A DNA stretch of 64,000 nucleotides from Chitinophagaceae bacterium UBA1931 (lineage in GTDB: Bacteria; Bacteroidota; Bacteroidia; Chitinophagales; Chitinophagaceae), in assembly GCA_002337125.1 (NCBI GenBank), contig DDFJ01000004.1:434001-498000 (forward strand). The letters run 5' to 3'. The translations under genes were made by a program, and so were the position numbers. Positions 25,575 through 33,714 of the stretch are shown here, piece after piece (positions within the stretch are counted from its first letter, which is position 1; the number at the start of each line of letters is the position of its first letter). The notes below the pieces were generated by a model that saw nothing but the letters and a program-made list of their open reading frames with translations, had not been told where the DNA came from and searched no databases.

Positions 25575-25578
25575 CCGC

Positions 25579-26604
25579 ATGGCTGATAAATCTTCTTTAC
25601 GCATTGTGTTTATGGGTACTCCTGAATTTGCAGTTGCATCGCTTGATGCATTGGTCCAATCGGGATTCAATGTTGTTGCTGTTATTACTGCTCCTGATAA
25701 ACCGGCAGGTCGTGGTATGAAGATGAATGAAAGTGCCGTAAAGAAATATGCTGTTGAACATGCTATTCCTGTATTGCAGCCAGAGAAACTGAAAAATCCT
25801 GAATTTCTTCAAACACTGAAAGAACTGAAAGCCGATCTGCAGATTGTTGTGGCCTTCCGCATGTTGCCTGAAGTGGTGTGGAATATGCCGCCGATGGGCA
25901 CGATCAATGTGCATGGAAGTTTGCTGCCGCATTACCGTGGTGCAGCACCTATTAACTGGGCAGTGATTAACGGAGAAAAAGAAACAGGTGTAACAACGTT
26001 TAAACTGAAACACGAAATTGACACCGGTGATATTCTGCTGCAGGATCCTTTTCCCATTGGAGAAAATGACACTGCAGGCGAAGTACACGATCATATGAAA
26101 GAAGTGGGAGCAAAACTGCTGGTAAGAACAGTGGACGGATTGATTGATGGAACGATTGCAGAGAAACCTCAGTCGTCAATCGTCAATCGTCAGTCGGCAG
26201 TTAGCAGCTCTGATAATTCGGAGAGCCACTTACGAATCACGTCTGACGAATCACGACTAAAACATGCTCCTAAAATTTTCACTGAAACCTGCAAACTTGA
26301 TTTCAGTAAAACAGTGGAAGAAGTACACAATCTTATTCGTGGGCTCTCTCCTTTTCCCGGTGCGTTTACAACTCTCGATGGAAAAATGCTGAAAGTTTAC
26401 CGTTCAAAAAAAGAGAGTCCGGAAGCTGCAAGCGACCTGAATACTGATAATACAATCGTTCCGACCGGCGCATATGTAACTGATGGAAAAACATTTCTGA
26501 AATTCCGCTGCAGCAACGGCTATATTCATCTCCTCGAAATTCAGTTAGAAGGTAAAAAGAAAATGCTGATTGAAGATTTCCTGAGAGGTTACCGTTTTCA
26601 ATAA
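25579..26604 (+). CDS. fmt: Methionyl-tRNA formyltransferase with repeat-derived insert
   Basis: Formylates initiator Met-tRNA using 10-formyl-tetrahydrofolate. The N-terminal formyltransferase domain has RIVFMGTPEFAVASL, the catalytic NVHGSLLPHYRGAAPI and the EIDTGDIL aspartate. The C-terminal OB-like domain begins around LKHAPKIFTE and contains LIRGLSPFPGAFT. At 341 aa it is longer than the usual 310-320. The excess maps to residues about 198-227 (QSSIVNRQSAVSS...), encoded by 7-bp-periodic repeat DNA at the linker between the two domains. The linker position probably explains tolerance. Start chosen at MADKSSLRIVF, 5 bp after the -7 box. Confidence 0.96.
   Translation: MADKSSLRIVFMGTPEFAVASLDALVQSGFNVVAVITAPDKPAGRGMKMNESAVKKYAVEHAIPVLQPEKLKNPEFLQTLKELKADLQIVVAFRMLPEVVWNMPPMGTINVHGSLLPHYRGAAPINWAVINGEKETGVTTFKLKHEIDTGDILLQDPFPIGENDTAGEVHDHMKEVGAKLLVRTVDGLIDGTIAEKPQSSIVNRQSAVSSSDNSESHLRITSDESRLKHAPKIFTETCKLDFSKTVEEVHNLIRGLSPFPGAFTTLDGKMLKVYRSKKESPEAASDLNTDNTIVPTGAYVTDGKTFLKFRCSNGYIHLLEIQLEGKKKMLIEDFLRGYRFQ
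26170..26259. repeat. Two opposed 7-bp arrays inside fmt
   Basis: Left arm 26170-26211: six exact-phase heptamers CAGTCGT, CAATCGT, CAATCGT, CAGTCGG, CAGTTAG, CAGCTCT. Right arm 26232-26259: ACGAATC, ACGTCTG, ACGAATC, ACGACTA, which is the same family in reverse orientation. The centre (GCTCT...AGAGC) can pair as a hairpin. The whole is in frame with fmt. Confidence 0.88.
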
Positions 26605-26728
26605 TTTTTTACCGCCTGTAGGTTGCCGTAAGTCTTTCACAAAAAAACAACAGGCACGATCATTGTTTACAGTCAGTTTTGCATACTTTGTAAAGACTTT
26701 ACTGTTTATAAACCTGTAAACAATTATT

Positions 26729-29572
26729 ATGACAAACACGAAAAAACTAATTGTATTCCTGCTTGTTTTTATCTGCAGCGCAGGAACGTATGCCCAAATC
26801 AAATTAAGCGATCCTATTCCAACTGATCCCAATGTAAAAATCGGGAAGCTGGCAAATGGCTTAACGTATTACATCCGCAAGAATGTAAAACCGGCAAAAA
26901 AAGTGGAACTGCGTTTGGTGGTAAATGCAGGATCTGTACTTGAAAATGAAAACCAACGTGGTCTTGCACATTTTATGGAGCACATGAGTTTTAACGGCTC
27001 CACTCATTTTCCCAAAAATGAATTGGTTGATTTTTTACAGAAGTCGGGTGTAAAATTCGGCGCTGATCTCAACGCATATACAAGCTTTGATGAAACAGTT
27101 TATATACTTCCTATTCCATTGGAAGATCCTACCATGTTTGACAAAGGAATGACTGTTTTGGAAGACTGGGCTTTCAACAACCTGTTTGATAAAACTGAAA
27201 TTGAAAAAGAACGTGGTGTTGTGTTGGAAGAATCAAGACTGAACAAAGGCGCATCTGAACGTATGAGCCGCCAGTATTTTCCAAAACTGTTCAATGGTTC
27301 AAAATATGCAGAACGTTTACCAATCGGAACTGATCAGACGTTGAAAACATTTAAACCTGAAGCACTTCAGAGTTTTTATAAAACATGGTACAGGCCCAAC
27401 CTGATGGCAGTGATTATTGTTGGTGATATTGATCCTGCAGAAGCTGAGAAAAGTTTACAAAAACATTTTGGCAGTTACCAGAATCCAAAAGTTGTAACGC
27501 CACGTCCATCAATCATTCCTATTAAAACAAGAACTGCACCTGAAGCAATGGTTGTAACAGATGAAGAAGCAACCAATACCATTGTTCAAATCTTTAACTT
27601 CATCAAACCAACACCAAAATTTACAACATGGGCTGATTACAGGAGTAACACCATTAACAGTATTCTCAGTTCACTCATCAGTCAGCGTTTAAGCGAACTG
27701 ACACAAAAAGAAAAACCACCGTTTATCTTCGGCAACACTTCTTATTCGCCGTTTATACGTGGTTATTCTTCCTTCAACTCTGTTGCATTGGTATCAGACA
27801 GTAATGTAAATACAGCCATCAATGCATTAATTGCTGAAACAAACCGTGCAAAAAAATTCGGTTTCCTTCCATCAGAACTTGAACGGATCAAGGCGAGTAT
27901 TTTAACTTCTGCTGAAAAGTCGTTTAAAGAAATGGACAAGTCGGAATCAGGAAATATTGTTCGCCTGTATATCAATAATTTTTTAAGTGGCACACCAATA
28001 CCCGGCGCTGAGAACAACCTGAACTTTGTAAAACAGGTTCTGCCAACAATAACACTGGAAGAAATAAACCAGGCTGCTGCAAAAATGCCCGAGCTGAATA
28101 CTTCATTTACATTGGTTACAGCTCCTGCATCCATCAAACATAAAATACCTGATAATGCATTACTGCTTAAACATGTAATTGCAGCCACATCAAAACCTGT
28201 TGAAGCGTATGTTGAAAAAACAATCAGCAATCAACTGCTCGATAAAGAACCTGTAGCAGGAAAAGTTACAGCAACATCAACCAATGAAAAGCTGGGCACA
28301 ACCAACTTTACCCTGAGCAATGGTGTAACGATCATCCTCAAGCCAACTACGCTTAAGAATGATGAAATTATTATGGATGCATGGCGTTTGGGTGGCTTCC
28401 AGAAATATCCGCTTGCTGATAAAAGCAATGCGCAATACGCCGCACTGATTGTACAAGAAATGGGTGTTAAGAATATGACACCGACTGATATCAATAAATT
28501 CAAAGCCGGCAAAACATTCAACGTATCAACGTACATCAACAACAATGAAGAAGGTGTTGAAGGCAGCAGCAGTGTAAAAGATTTTGAAACATTCCTTCAA
28601 ATGGTTTACCTGTATTTCACACAGCCAAGAAAAGATGCGGCGTTGTTCCACTCGTTTGTAAACAAGCAGAAAGGCTATCTTGAATACATGAGTAAAGACC
28701 CGACAACTTCTTACATGGATACAGTTCAGAAAATTATTTACGATCATAACCCATGGGCAGAAGGAATACCTGAAGCAAAAACGTTTGATGAGCTGAACCT
28801 CGATCGTTCATTCGCCATTTACAATGAAATTTTCGGCAATGCTTACGGTTTAAACTTTACGTTTGTTGGCAATATTGATCCAGCAACCGCAAAACCATTA
28901 CTTGAAAAATATCTTGGTTCATTACCATCGGTTAAAAAAGAAAACAGTAGTAAAGATGTTGGCCTGCGTTTACTTCCCGGCAAAACAGATGTTGCCATTA
29001 AACGTGGAAAGGATAAACAGGCCATGATCAATTTGTTCTTTGAAGGACCTGCCGAATACAACCGCATCAACCGCATTCAGTTCAGGGCATTGATTGAAGT
29101 AATTAATATCAAGGTGATTGAAAAACTGCGTGAAGATATGAGTGGTATGTATGGTGGAGGATTGAGTGGTGATTTAGTGAAACGTCCGTATGAGCATTAC
29201 AGTATTACTGCAGAAATTCCCTGCGGACCTGAAAATGTTGACAAACTTTATGCAGCTTTGATTGACATCATTAAAAATATCCAGCAAAACGGAGCAGAAC
29301 AAAAAGACCTGGACAAAGTTCTTGAAACATGGAAAAAGCAATATCACACAAGTTTACAGGACAACAACTTTTATCTCTCTGCTTTCTCTAATGCATTTAT
29401 CAATGGAGATGATCCTGAAAACATACTCAACTATGAGCAGGTCATCAGCACGCTTACAACAAAAGATGTGCAGAATGCAGCAGTGAAATATCTTACGCTG
29501 GATAAAATGGTGAAAGCTGTTTTATACCCGACAAGCTCAACAGTAAAAGAAGAAGTAAAAAGAAGTAAGTGA
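26729..29572 (+). CDS. M16 family zinc peptidase (two-domain, secreted)
   Basis: A 947-aa periplasmic or outer-envelope insulinase-type peptidase. Signal peptide MTNTKKLIVFLLVFICSAGTYAQ. The inverted zinc motif HFMEH lies at residues 81-85 within GLAHFMEHMSFNG, and the third ligand glutamate is in the following ERGVVLEESR stretch. Two tandem M16 halves are visible (residues about 35-480 active half, about 510-940 inactive half beginning NFTLSNGVTIILKPT), giving the clam-shell architecture in one chain. Such proteins are common in Bacteroidota and degrade short peptides. No -7 consensus with exact match was found upstream. It ends before a large inverted repeat. Confidence 0.94.
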   Translation: MTNTKKLIVFLLVFICSAGTYAQIKLSDPIPTDPNVKIGKLANGLTYYIRKNVKPAKKVELRLVVNAGSVLENENQRGLAHFMEHMSFNGSTHFPKNELVDFLQKSGVKFGADLNAYTSFDETVYILPIPLEDPTMFDKGMTVLEDWAFNNLFDKTEIEKERGVVLEESRLNKGASERMSRQYFPKLFNGSKYAERLPIGTDQTLKTFKPEALQSFYKTWYRPNLMAVIIVGDIDPAEAEKSLQKHFGSYQNPKVVTPRPSIIPIKTRTAPEAMVVTDEEATNTIVQIFNFIKPTPKFTTWADYRSNTINSILSSLISQRLSELTQKEKPPFIFGNTSYSPFIRGYSSFNSVALVSDSNVNTAINALIAETNRAKKFGFLPSELERIKASILTSAEKSFKEMDKSESGNIVRLYINNFLSGTPIPGAENNLNFVKQVLPTITLEEINQAAAKMPELNTSFTLVTAPASIKHKIPDNALLLKHVIAATSKPVEAYVEKTISNQLLDKEPVAGKVTATSTNEKLGTTNFTLSNGVTIILKPTTLKNDEIIMDAWRLGGFQKYPLADKSNAQYAALIVQEMGVKNMTPTDINKFKAGKTFNVSTYINNNEEGVEGSSSVKDFETFLQMVYLYFTQPRKDAALFHSFVNKQKGYLEYMSKDPTTSYMDTVQKIIYDHNPWAEGIPEAKTFDELNLDRSFAIYNEIFGNAYGLNFTFVGNIDPATAKPLLEKYLGSLPSVKKENSSKDVGLRLLPGKTDVAIKRGKDKQAMINLFFEGPAEYNRINRIQFRALIEVINIKVIEKLREDMSGMYGGGLSGDLVKRPYEHYSITAEIPCGPENVDKLYAALIDIIKNIQQNGAEQKDLDKVLETWKKQYHTSLQDNNFYLSAFSNAFINGDDPENILNYEQVISTLTTKDVQNAAVKYLTLDKMVKAVLYPTSSTVKEEVKRSK

Positions 29573-29596
29573 TATTAAACTGAGGTAGGTTTAGCA

Positions 29597-29684
29597 TTTC
29601 ACGCAAAGCCCACAACGGAGACAAAGTTCACGAAGCAAATAAAAAACTTTGTGAACTTTGTCTTCTTTGTTTCGTTGTGAGAAA
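29597..29684. repeat. Imperfect long inverted repeat between convergent genes
   Basis: Left arm 29597-29635 and right arm 29647-29684 are complementary over most of their length, with a perfect 11-bp core ACAAAGTTCAC / GTGAACTTTGT. Each arm is built of ACAAAG/CTTTGT-type words. It could terminate both convergent transcripts. The words resemble a CAAAG-rich intergenic repeat that I recall from Bacteroidota genomes. Confidence 0.75.
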
Positions 29685-29715
29685 TATCTGTTTAATGAGC
29701 GATCTTCCTTCATTT

Positions 29716-30732
29716 TTAATTCGCCCAGATAAGATCGGCATTAAATTTCTCTGTGCTGATGCCGAGTTGTGCAGCAGCTGAATTACTTAACCTGAACAGT
29801 AAACCACTGCCGGGGCTTGTTTCTTCTACCCCACCCAGTACTTTCGCATAAACAGCTTTTCCGTTCAGAGGATTTTTAATCATGATAATTGATCCCTTTT
29901 CTACATAATCCATCAGCACATAATATTTACCATCGCTCCAGCCACTGGTACTTTTGAATACTGAACCTGCACCACTGTTTGATGTTGTACGTTTCCCGTT
30001 ATTGGTCTGGCGGTTAAACTCATCTTTGAAAAACCCTGTACCGTTATAAGTAACAACAGCAACATCAACTTTTGGTTCTTCTTTTTTCACTTCCACTTTT
30101 GGAGGATCCTGTTTAACAGGTTGCGGCTTTACTTCAGGTTTTGGTTCTTCTTTCTTTACCACAACCGGAGGTTCCTGTTTGGGTTCATCCTTTTTTACTT
30201 CGGGTTTGGGTTGTTGTTTTACAATATTCGGTTCGCTTCTTACACTCATTCCCTGCGATGCAAGCGGAGATAATGTTTTATCCACTTTTAAAAATCCAAC
30301 AATCACTTTGCTTCCTGCGGCAACTGCATCAGTGGAAAGATTGTTCCATGATTTCACCGATTCATTATCTGTTTTAAACAGCTGGCTGATGCGTTGCACA
30401 TTTTCGCCCTGCTTTACTACATGGTAAACAGGAATCACCACTTCATTATCTTTTCTTGTTCCTTTTTGCCAGAAGTTAATCTCGTTTAAAGGAATTTTTA
30501 CCTGGTATCCAATACTCATTGGAGTTGCCAGTTCAAGCCCGTTATAAGGCGCATACACTCTTGGACTGATATTATAAATACGGCCAATACTGTAATAATT
30601 TTCTTTTGCCGCTACGGTGTGAACAAGGTATGGATTGTTGCTGTTGTCAAGCTGAACAATTAAAGGCGTGGTTTGAGCAAAGGTTACCAGGCTCATCAAA
30701 ACAACTGCAACAAATAAAACTGCTTTCTTCAT
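29716..30732 (-). CDS. LysM-domain secreted protein with Pro/Lys/Glu linker
   Basis: A 338-aa protein: signal peptide MKKAVLFVAVVLMSLVTFAQ; first LysM-like module about residues 32-80 (VAAKENYYSIGRIYNISPR); second about 98-150 (HVVKQGENVQRISQLFKTDNESVKSWN); a charged Pro-rich linker about 165-230 made of KPEVKKDEPKQEPP-type repeats; and a C-terminal beta domain (GKYYVLMDYVEKGSIIMIKNPLNGKAVYAKVLGG) reminiscent of a double-psi barrel. LysM modules bind peptidoglycan, so the linker would span the periplasm. The C-terminal role is unknown. Confidence 0.85.
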   Translation of the reverse strand: MKKAVLFVAVVLMSLVTFAQTTPLIVQLDNSNNPYLVHTVAAKENYYSIGRIYNISPRVYAPYNGLELATPMSIGYQVKIPLNEINFWQKGTRKDNEVVIPVYHVVKQGENVQRISQLFKTDNESVKSWNNLSTDAVAAGSKVIVGFLKVDKTLSPLASQGMSVRSEPNIVKQQPKPEVKKDEPKQEPPVVVKKEEPKPEVKPQPVKQDPPKVEVKKEEPKVDVAVVTYNGTGFFKDEFNRQTNNGKRTTSNSGAGSVFKSTSGWSDGKYYVLMDYVEKGSIIMIKNPLNGKAVYAKVLGGVEETSPGSGLLFRLSNSAAAQLGISTEKFNADLIWAN

Positions 30733-30802
30733 AGAAAAATTTATTTACGTTGCAAAGATGCAGAATTCTCAGAAAGAAACATGCCAAAGAAAACGTTAAC
30801 GA

Positions 30803-30810
30803 TACTTTTG
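30803..30810 (+). promoter_or_regulatory. Candidate -7 box for RNase H gene
   Basis: TACTTTTG, exact TAnnTTTG match, 16 bp before the ATG at 30827. Confidence 0.5.
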
Positions 30811-30826
30811 CTAACATTGCAGCCAC

Positions 30827-31462
30827 ATGAGCAAGAATCAGCCTAAATATTACGTTGTATGGAAAGGGAAAGAACCCGGTATTTATACCAGCTGGAACGA
30901 TTGTAAACGGCAGGTGGAAGGTTTTGCCGGTGCTGCATACAAATCTTTTCCCACAATGATGGAAGCTGAGCTGGCCTACAAGGAGCATTTTGCCAAACAT
31001 ATTTACAAGAAGGATAAAGAAGTTTCAACTAAAGATCTTTCAGCTGTTGGCACCCCTATTCATGAAAGCATTGTGGTTGATGCTGCCTGGAACAGTGTTG
31101 GCAAAGACATGGAATACCAGGGCATACTCTACAAAACCAATACACGTATTTTTCACTCGGGACCTTATGCCAACGGCACAAATAATATTGGCGAGTTCCT
31201 TGCCATTGTACATGCGCTGGGATATTGTAAAAAACATGGCCTGGATAAAATGCCTATTTACAGCGACAGCCGCAATGCCATTGGCTGGGTAAAAGCAAAG
31301 AAATGCAAAACCAACCTCGAAGATTCAGCAAAAACAAAACACATTTTCGATTTGATTCAGCGTGCAGAAAAATGGCTCAACGAAAACTCTTACAAAAACA
31401 AAATCCTCAAATGGGAAACAAAAGCATGGGGCGAAAACCCTGCTGACTTTGGAAGAAAATAA
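30827..31462 (+). CDS. rnhA: Ribonuclease H1 with N-terminal hybrid-binding (viroplasmin) domain
   Basis: A 211-aa enzyme that cuts RNA in RNA:DNA hybrids. Residues 1-50 are the viroplasmin/HBD domain (YYVVWKGKEPGIYTSWNDCKRQVEGF). Residues about 75-211 are the RNase H fold with the four acidic residues in VVDAAWN, NIGEFLAIVHAL, IYSDSRNAI and ENPADFGRK. The first motif has DAAW rather than the common DGS, as in HBD-type bacterial RNase H1 proteins. This layout mirrors eukaryotic RNase H1 and occurs in many Bacteroidota. Divergent from the LysM gene. Confidence 0.93.
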   Translation: MSKNQPKYYVVWKGKEPGIYTSWNDCKRQVEGFAGAAYKSFPTMMEAELAYKEHFAKHIYKKDKEVSTKDLSAVGTPIHESIVVDAAWNSVGKDMEYQGILYKTNTRIFHSGPYANGTNNIGEFLAIVHALGYCKKHGLDKMPIYSDSRNAIGWVKAKKCKTNLEDSAKTKHIFDLIQRAEKWLNENSYKNKILKWETKAWGENPADFGRK

Positions 31463-31575
31463 GTCTCCTTTTTTCCATCTGTTTCCGTAATCAAACGCTC
31501 CCGTTGTTTCGCCAGTTTTATTTGTGGCAAGGTTCTTGAAAATCAAGATTCATTATTCACTTCAAATTACATGAC

Positions 31576-31866
31576 ATGAATATGAAATTAATTATTTCCT
31601 GCCTTGCTGCAGGTGCAGCTATGGGTATGTTACTGGCCCCGGATAGTGGCGAAAAAACAAGACAAAAGATCAATGACAAATTAAGTGATCTTAAAGACAA
31701 GTGGAAGCACATGAAATCCATCACCGTTGAGGAACTGGATGAGCTGAAAGAAGTTTTTCAACAGGAAATTTCCGGTTTAAAAAACAATACAAGAGAACGT
31801 GTGCTTGAAATTATTGATGCCATGAAACAATCTGGCCATAAACTAAAAGAACAAGCATTGCTCTAA
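31576..31866 (+). CDS. YtxH domain-containing protein
   Basis: A 96-aa protein: N-terminal membrane span with the YtxH glycine/alanine motif (LAAGAAMGMLLAPDSGEKTRQKI), then an amphipathic helix rich in Lys/Glu (SDLKDKWKHMKS, QQEISGLKNNTRERVLEI). YtxH proteins are small general-stress membrane proteins with no known catalytic role. The start could be ATG at 31576 or 31582. Confidence 0.85.
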   Translation: MNMKLIISCLAAGAAMGMLLAPDSGEKTRQKINDKLSDLKDKWKHMKSITVEELDELKEVFQQEISGLKNNTRERVLEIIDAMKQSGHKLKEQALL

Positions 31867-31883
31867 ACTATTAATTCGGGGCA

Positions 31884-31983
31884 GGCTGTCTCAAAACATT
31901 TCTCATCATACAGGAAAAATGTACACAGCTATTTATGTCCGTGTTCATTATTGGTTTTTGATAAAGAAATTTTGAGACAGCTC
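31884..31983. mobile_element. 100-bp MITE-like unit with GGCTGTCTCAAAA ends
   Basis: The left end reads GGCTGTCTCAAAACATTTC and the right end is GAAATTTTGAGACAGCTC, sharing a perfect 12-bp inverted core (GCTGTCTCAAAA) plus TTTC. The 60-bp middle has no ORF. Ends of this type occur on Bacteroidota insertion sequences, as I recall, so this may be a transposase-less derivative; no clear target duplication was seen. A T6 run follows the right end, so it may also work as a terminator for the YtxH gene. Confidence 0.5.
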
Positions 31984-32068
31984 TTTTTTAATTTCCTTCT
32001 TCAGTTTACCCGACCGATCGCAAGTTTGCATCCTGCATTTTGAATTTTTCATCATTCAAAAGACCATT

Positions 32069-33712
32069 ATGTGGATATTCCGGATCAACCGCATTGTACG
32101 CAACAGCATAAGGCTTATCAGCATTTTACTGATCATCAGCAGGCATTTACTCAAAAACCAGCTATACAATATCCGTTTGTTTCAGAAATTATTTGATCCA
32201 AAACGAAAAAGATTAAGCTCCCGGTCAGAACAGATCCGGTTTATCATTGAAGACCTTGGACCAACCTTTATCAAATTCGGACAGATTATTGCCGACCGGC
32301 CCGATGTTGTTTCTGAACAATTAAGAACTGAATTGAAAAAACTGCAAACCGCAGCCAAACCATTTGATAATGCCACGGCTTTCCGCATTATTGAAGAAGA
32401 ACTCGGAGATCCATTGCATGAAGTATTTGCATTTATTGAAGCTGCTCCTGTTGCATCAGCATCCATTGCACAGGTTTATCGTGGCACTTTACACAACGGG
32501 GAAACGGTTGCAGTAAAAGTGCAGCGACCACATATCAAACAAAAAATTTCTATTGATCTTGTATTGATGAAAATCCTTGCAGAGCAGGCAGTGCATTCCT
32601 ATCCCGAACTGGCAAGCTTTAATGTCATTGGCTTTGTGGAAGACTTTGGTACAATCATGAAAAAAGAACTTGATTTCACCAATGAAGCAGCCAATATGAT
32701 GCGGTTTGCAGAAATGTTTAAAGATGATGAATACTGTTATGTTCCAAAAGTGTACAATCATTACACTACACAGAAATTGCTTGTGATGGAATTTGTAGAA
32801 GGTGTGAAACCGGACGCAAAAAAAGAGTTTCAGACAAATGGTTTCAGCACGCAGAAAATTGCGGAGAACGGCACGCAGATTATTCTGAAAATGATTTTAC
32901 AGTTTGGTTTTTTTCATGCTGATCCGCATGCCGGCAACCTACTCATCAGGGGACATAACCAGGTTGTATTGCTTGATCATGGTATGACAGCCACCCTGAA
33001 GCCTAAACAAATACAGGCACTCATTACTTTTATACTTGGATTTGCAAGGAAAGATGTGCACAGCATTGCCAAGGCCCTGCTGGAGCTACTTGAAATCAGT
33101 TATTATAAAGACCAGGCCGACCTTGAATTTGAAATAAGTGAACTGATCCAGAAATACAGTTACCTGCCCTATGAAAAAGTAGATATTTCAAATGTACTGG
33201 CTGATACGTTTAAAATCATTCAACGGCATGGATTAACCATTCCATCGAACCTTTATATGCTGTTGAAAGCACTTGGCAGCATTCAAAAATTTTCTGAAGC
33301 GTTAGAAGCTGACATTTCTGTTATTGATATGATTAAACCTTTTGCAAGAGAAAAACTGAAAGAGAAATTCAGCTTCGATGCCATTGTAAATAAACTTTTG
33401 AACGCAGCTGATGATTATCTCTATATTGTTGATAAACTTCCGACCGATCTCAAAGAAATCATCAACAACATGCGCAGAGGTGTGTTGAAACATGAAATTA
33501 ATTTCAGGGAAGACAGTTTTACGAACAAAGCAATACGGCAGAATTTCAACAGGCTTGCATTTGTTTTCATTATAGGCCTTTTGATGATTTGCTCAACTCT
33601 CCTGATGATTTACCATCCGCAAAAAGATTACGTAAAGCTTTTGTTTTACAGCAGTGCTGTGATGATGATATGGACAGGATTGAAATTATTATTCAATACA
33701 AAGTTCAGGTAA
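32069..33712 (+). CDS. AarF/ABC1/UbiB family atypical kinase
   Basis: A 547-aa protein of the UbiB/ADCK family, ATPases or kinases linked to isoprenoid-quinone biosynthesis. Motifs: KxGQ in LGPTFIKFGQIIADRPD, the Ala-rich loop VASASIAQVYRG, the Lys of VAVKVQRP, KELDFTNEA, catalytic HADPHAGN and LLDHGMT (DFG equivalent). Two C-terminal membrane spans (LAFVFIIGLLMICSTLLMI; LLFYSSAVMMIWTGLKLLF) anchor it. Here menaquinone rather than ubiquinone would be expected, which is inference from the phylum. It ends 2 bp from the convergent methyltransferase gene. Confidence 0.92.
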   Translation: MWIFRINRIVRNSIRLISILLIISRHLLKNQLYNIRLFQKLFDPKRKRLSSRSEQIRFIIEDLGPTFIKFGQIIADRPDVVSEQLRTELKKLQTAAKPFDNATAFRIIEEELGDPLHEVFAFIEAAPVASASIAQVYRGTLHNGETVAVKVQRPHIKQKISIDLVLMKILAEQAVHSYPELASFNVIGFVEDFGTIMKKELDFTNEAANMMRFAEMFKDDEYCYVPKVYNHYTTQKLLVMEFVEGVKPDAKKEFQTNGFSTQKIAENGTQIILKMILQFGFFHADPHAGNLLIRGHNQVVLLDHGMTATLKPKQIQALITFILGFARKDVHSIAKALLELLEISYYKDQADLEFEISELIQKYSYLPYEKVDISNVLADTFKIIQRHGLTIPSNLYMLLKALGSIQKFSEALEADISVIDMIKPFAREKLKEKFSFDAIVNKLLNAADDYLYIVDKLPTDLKEIINNMRRGVLKHEINFREDSFTNKAIRQNFNRLAFVFIIGLLMICSTLLMIYHPQKDYVKLLFYSSAVMMIWTGLKLLFNTKFR

Positions 33713-33714
33713 GA

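Noticed and set aside
26170..26259. Repeat array considered as CRISPR
   Set aside because: Units are 7 bp without spacers, and no cas genes are present.
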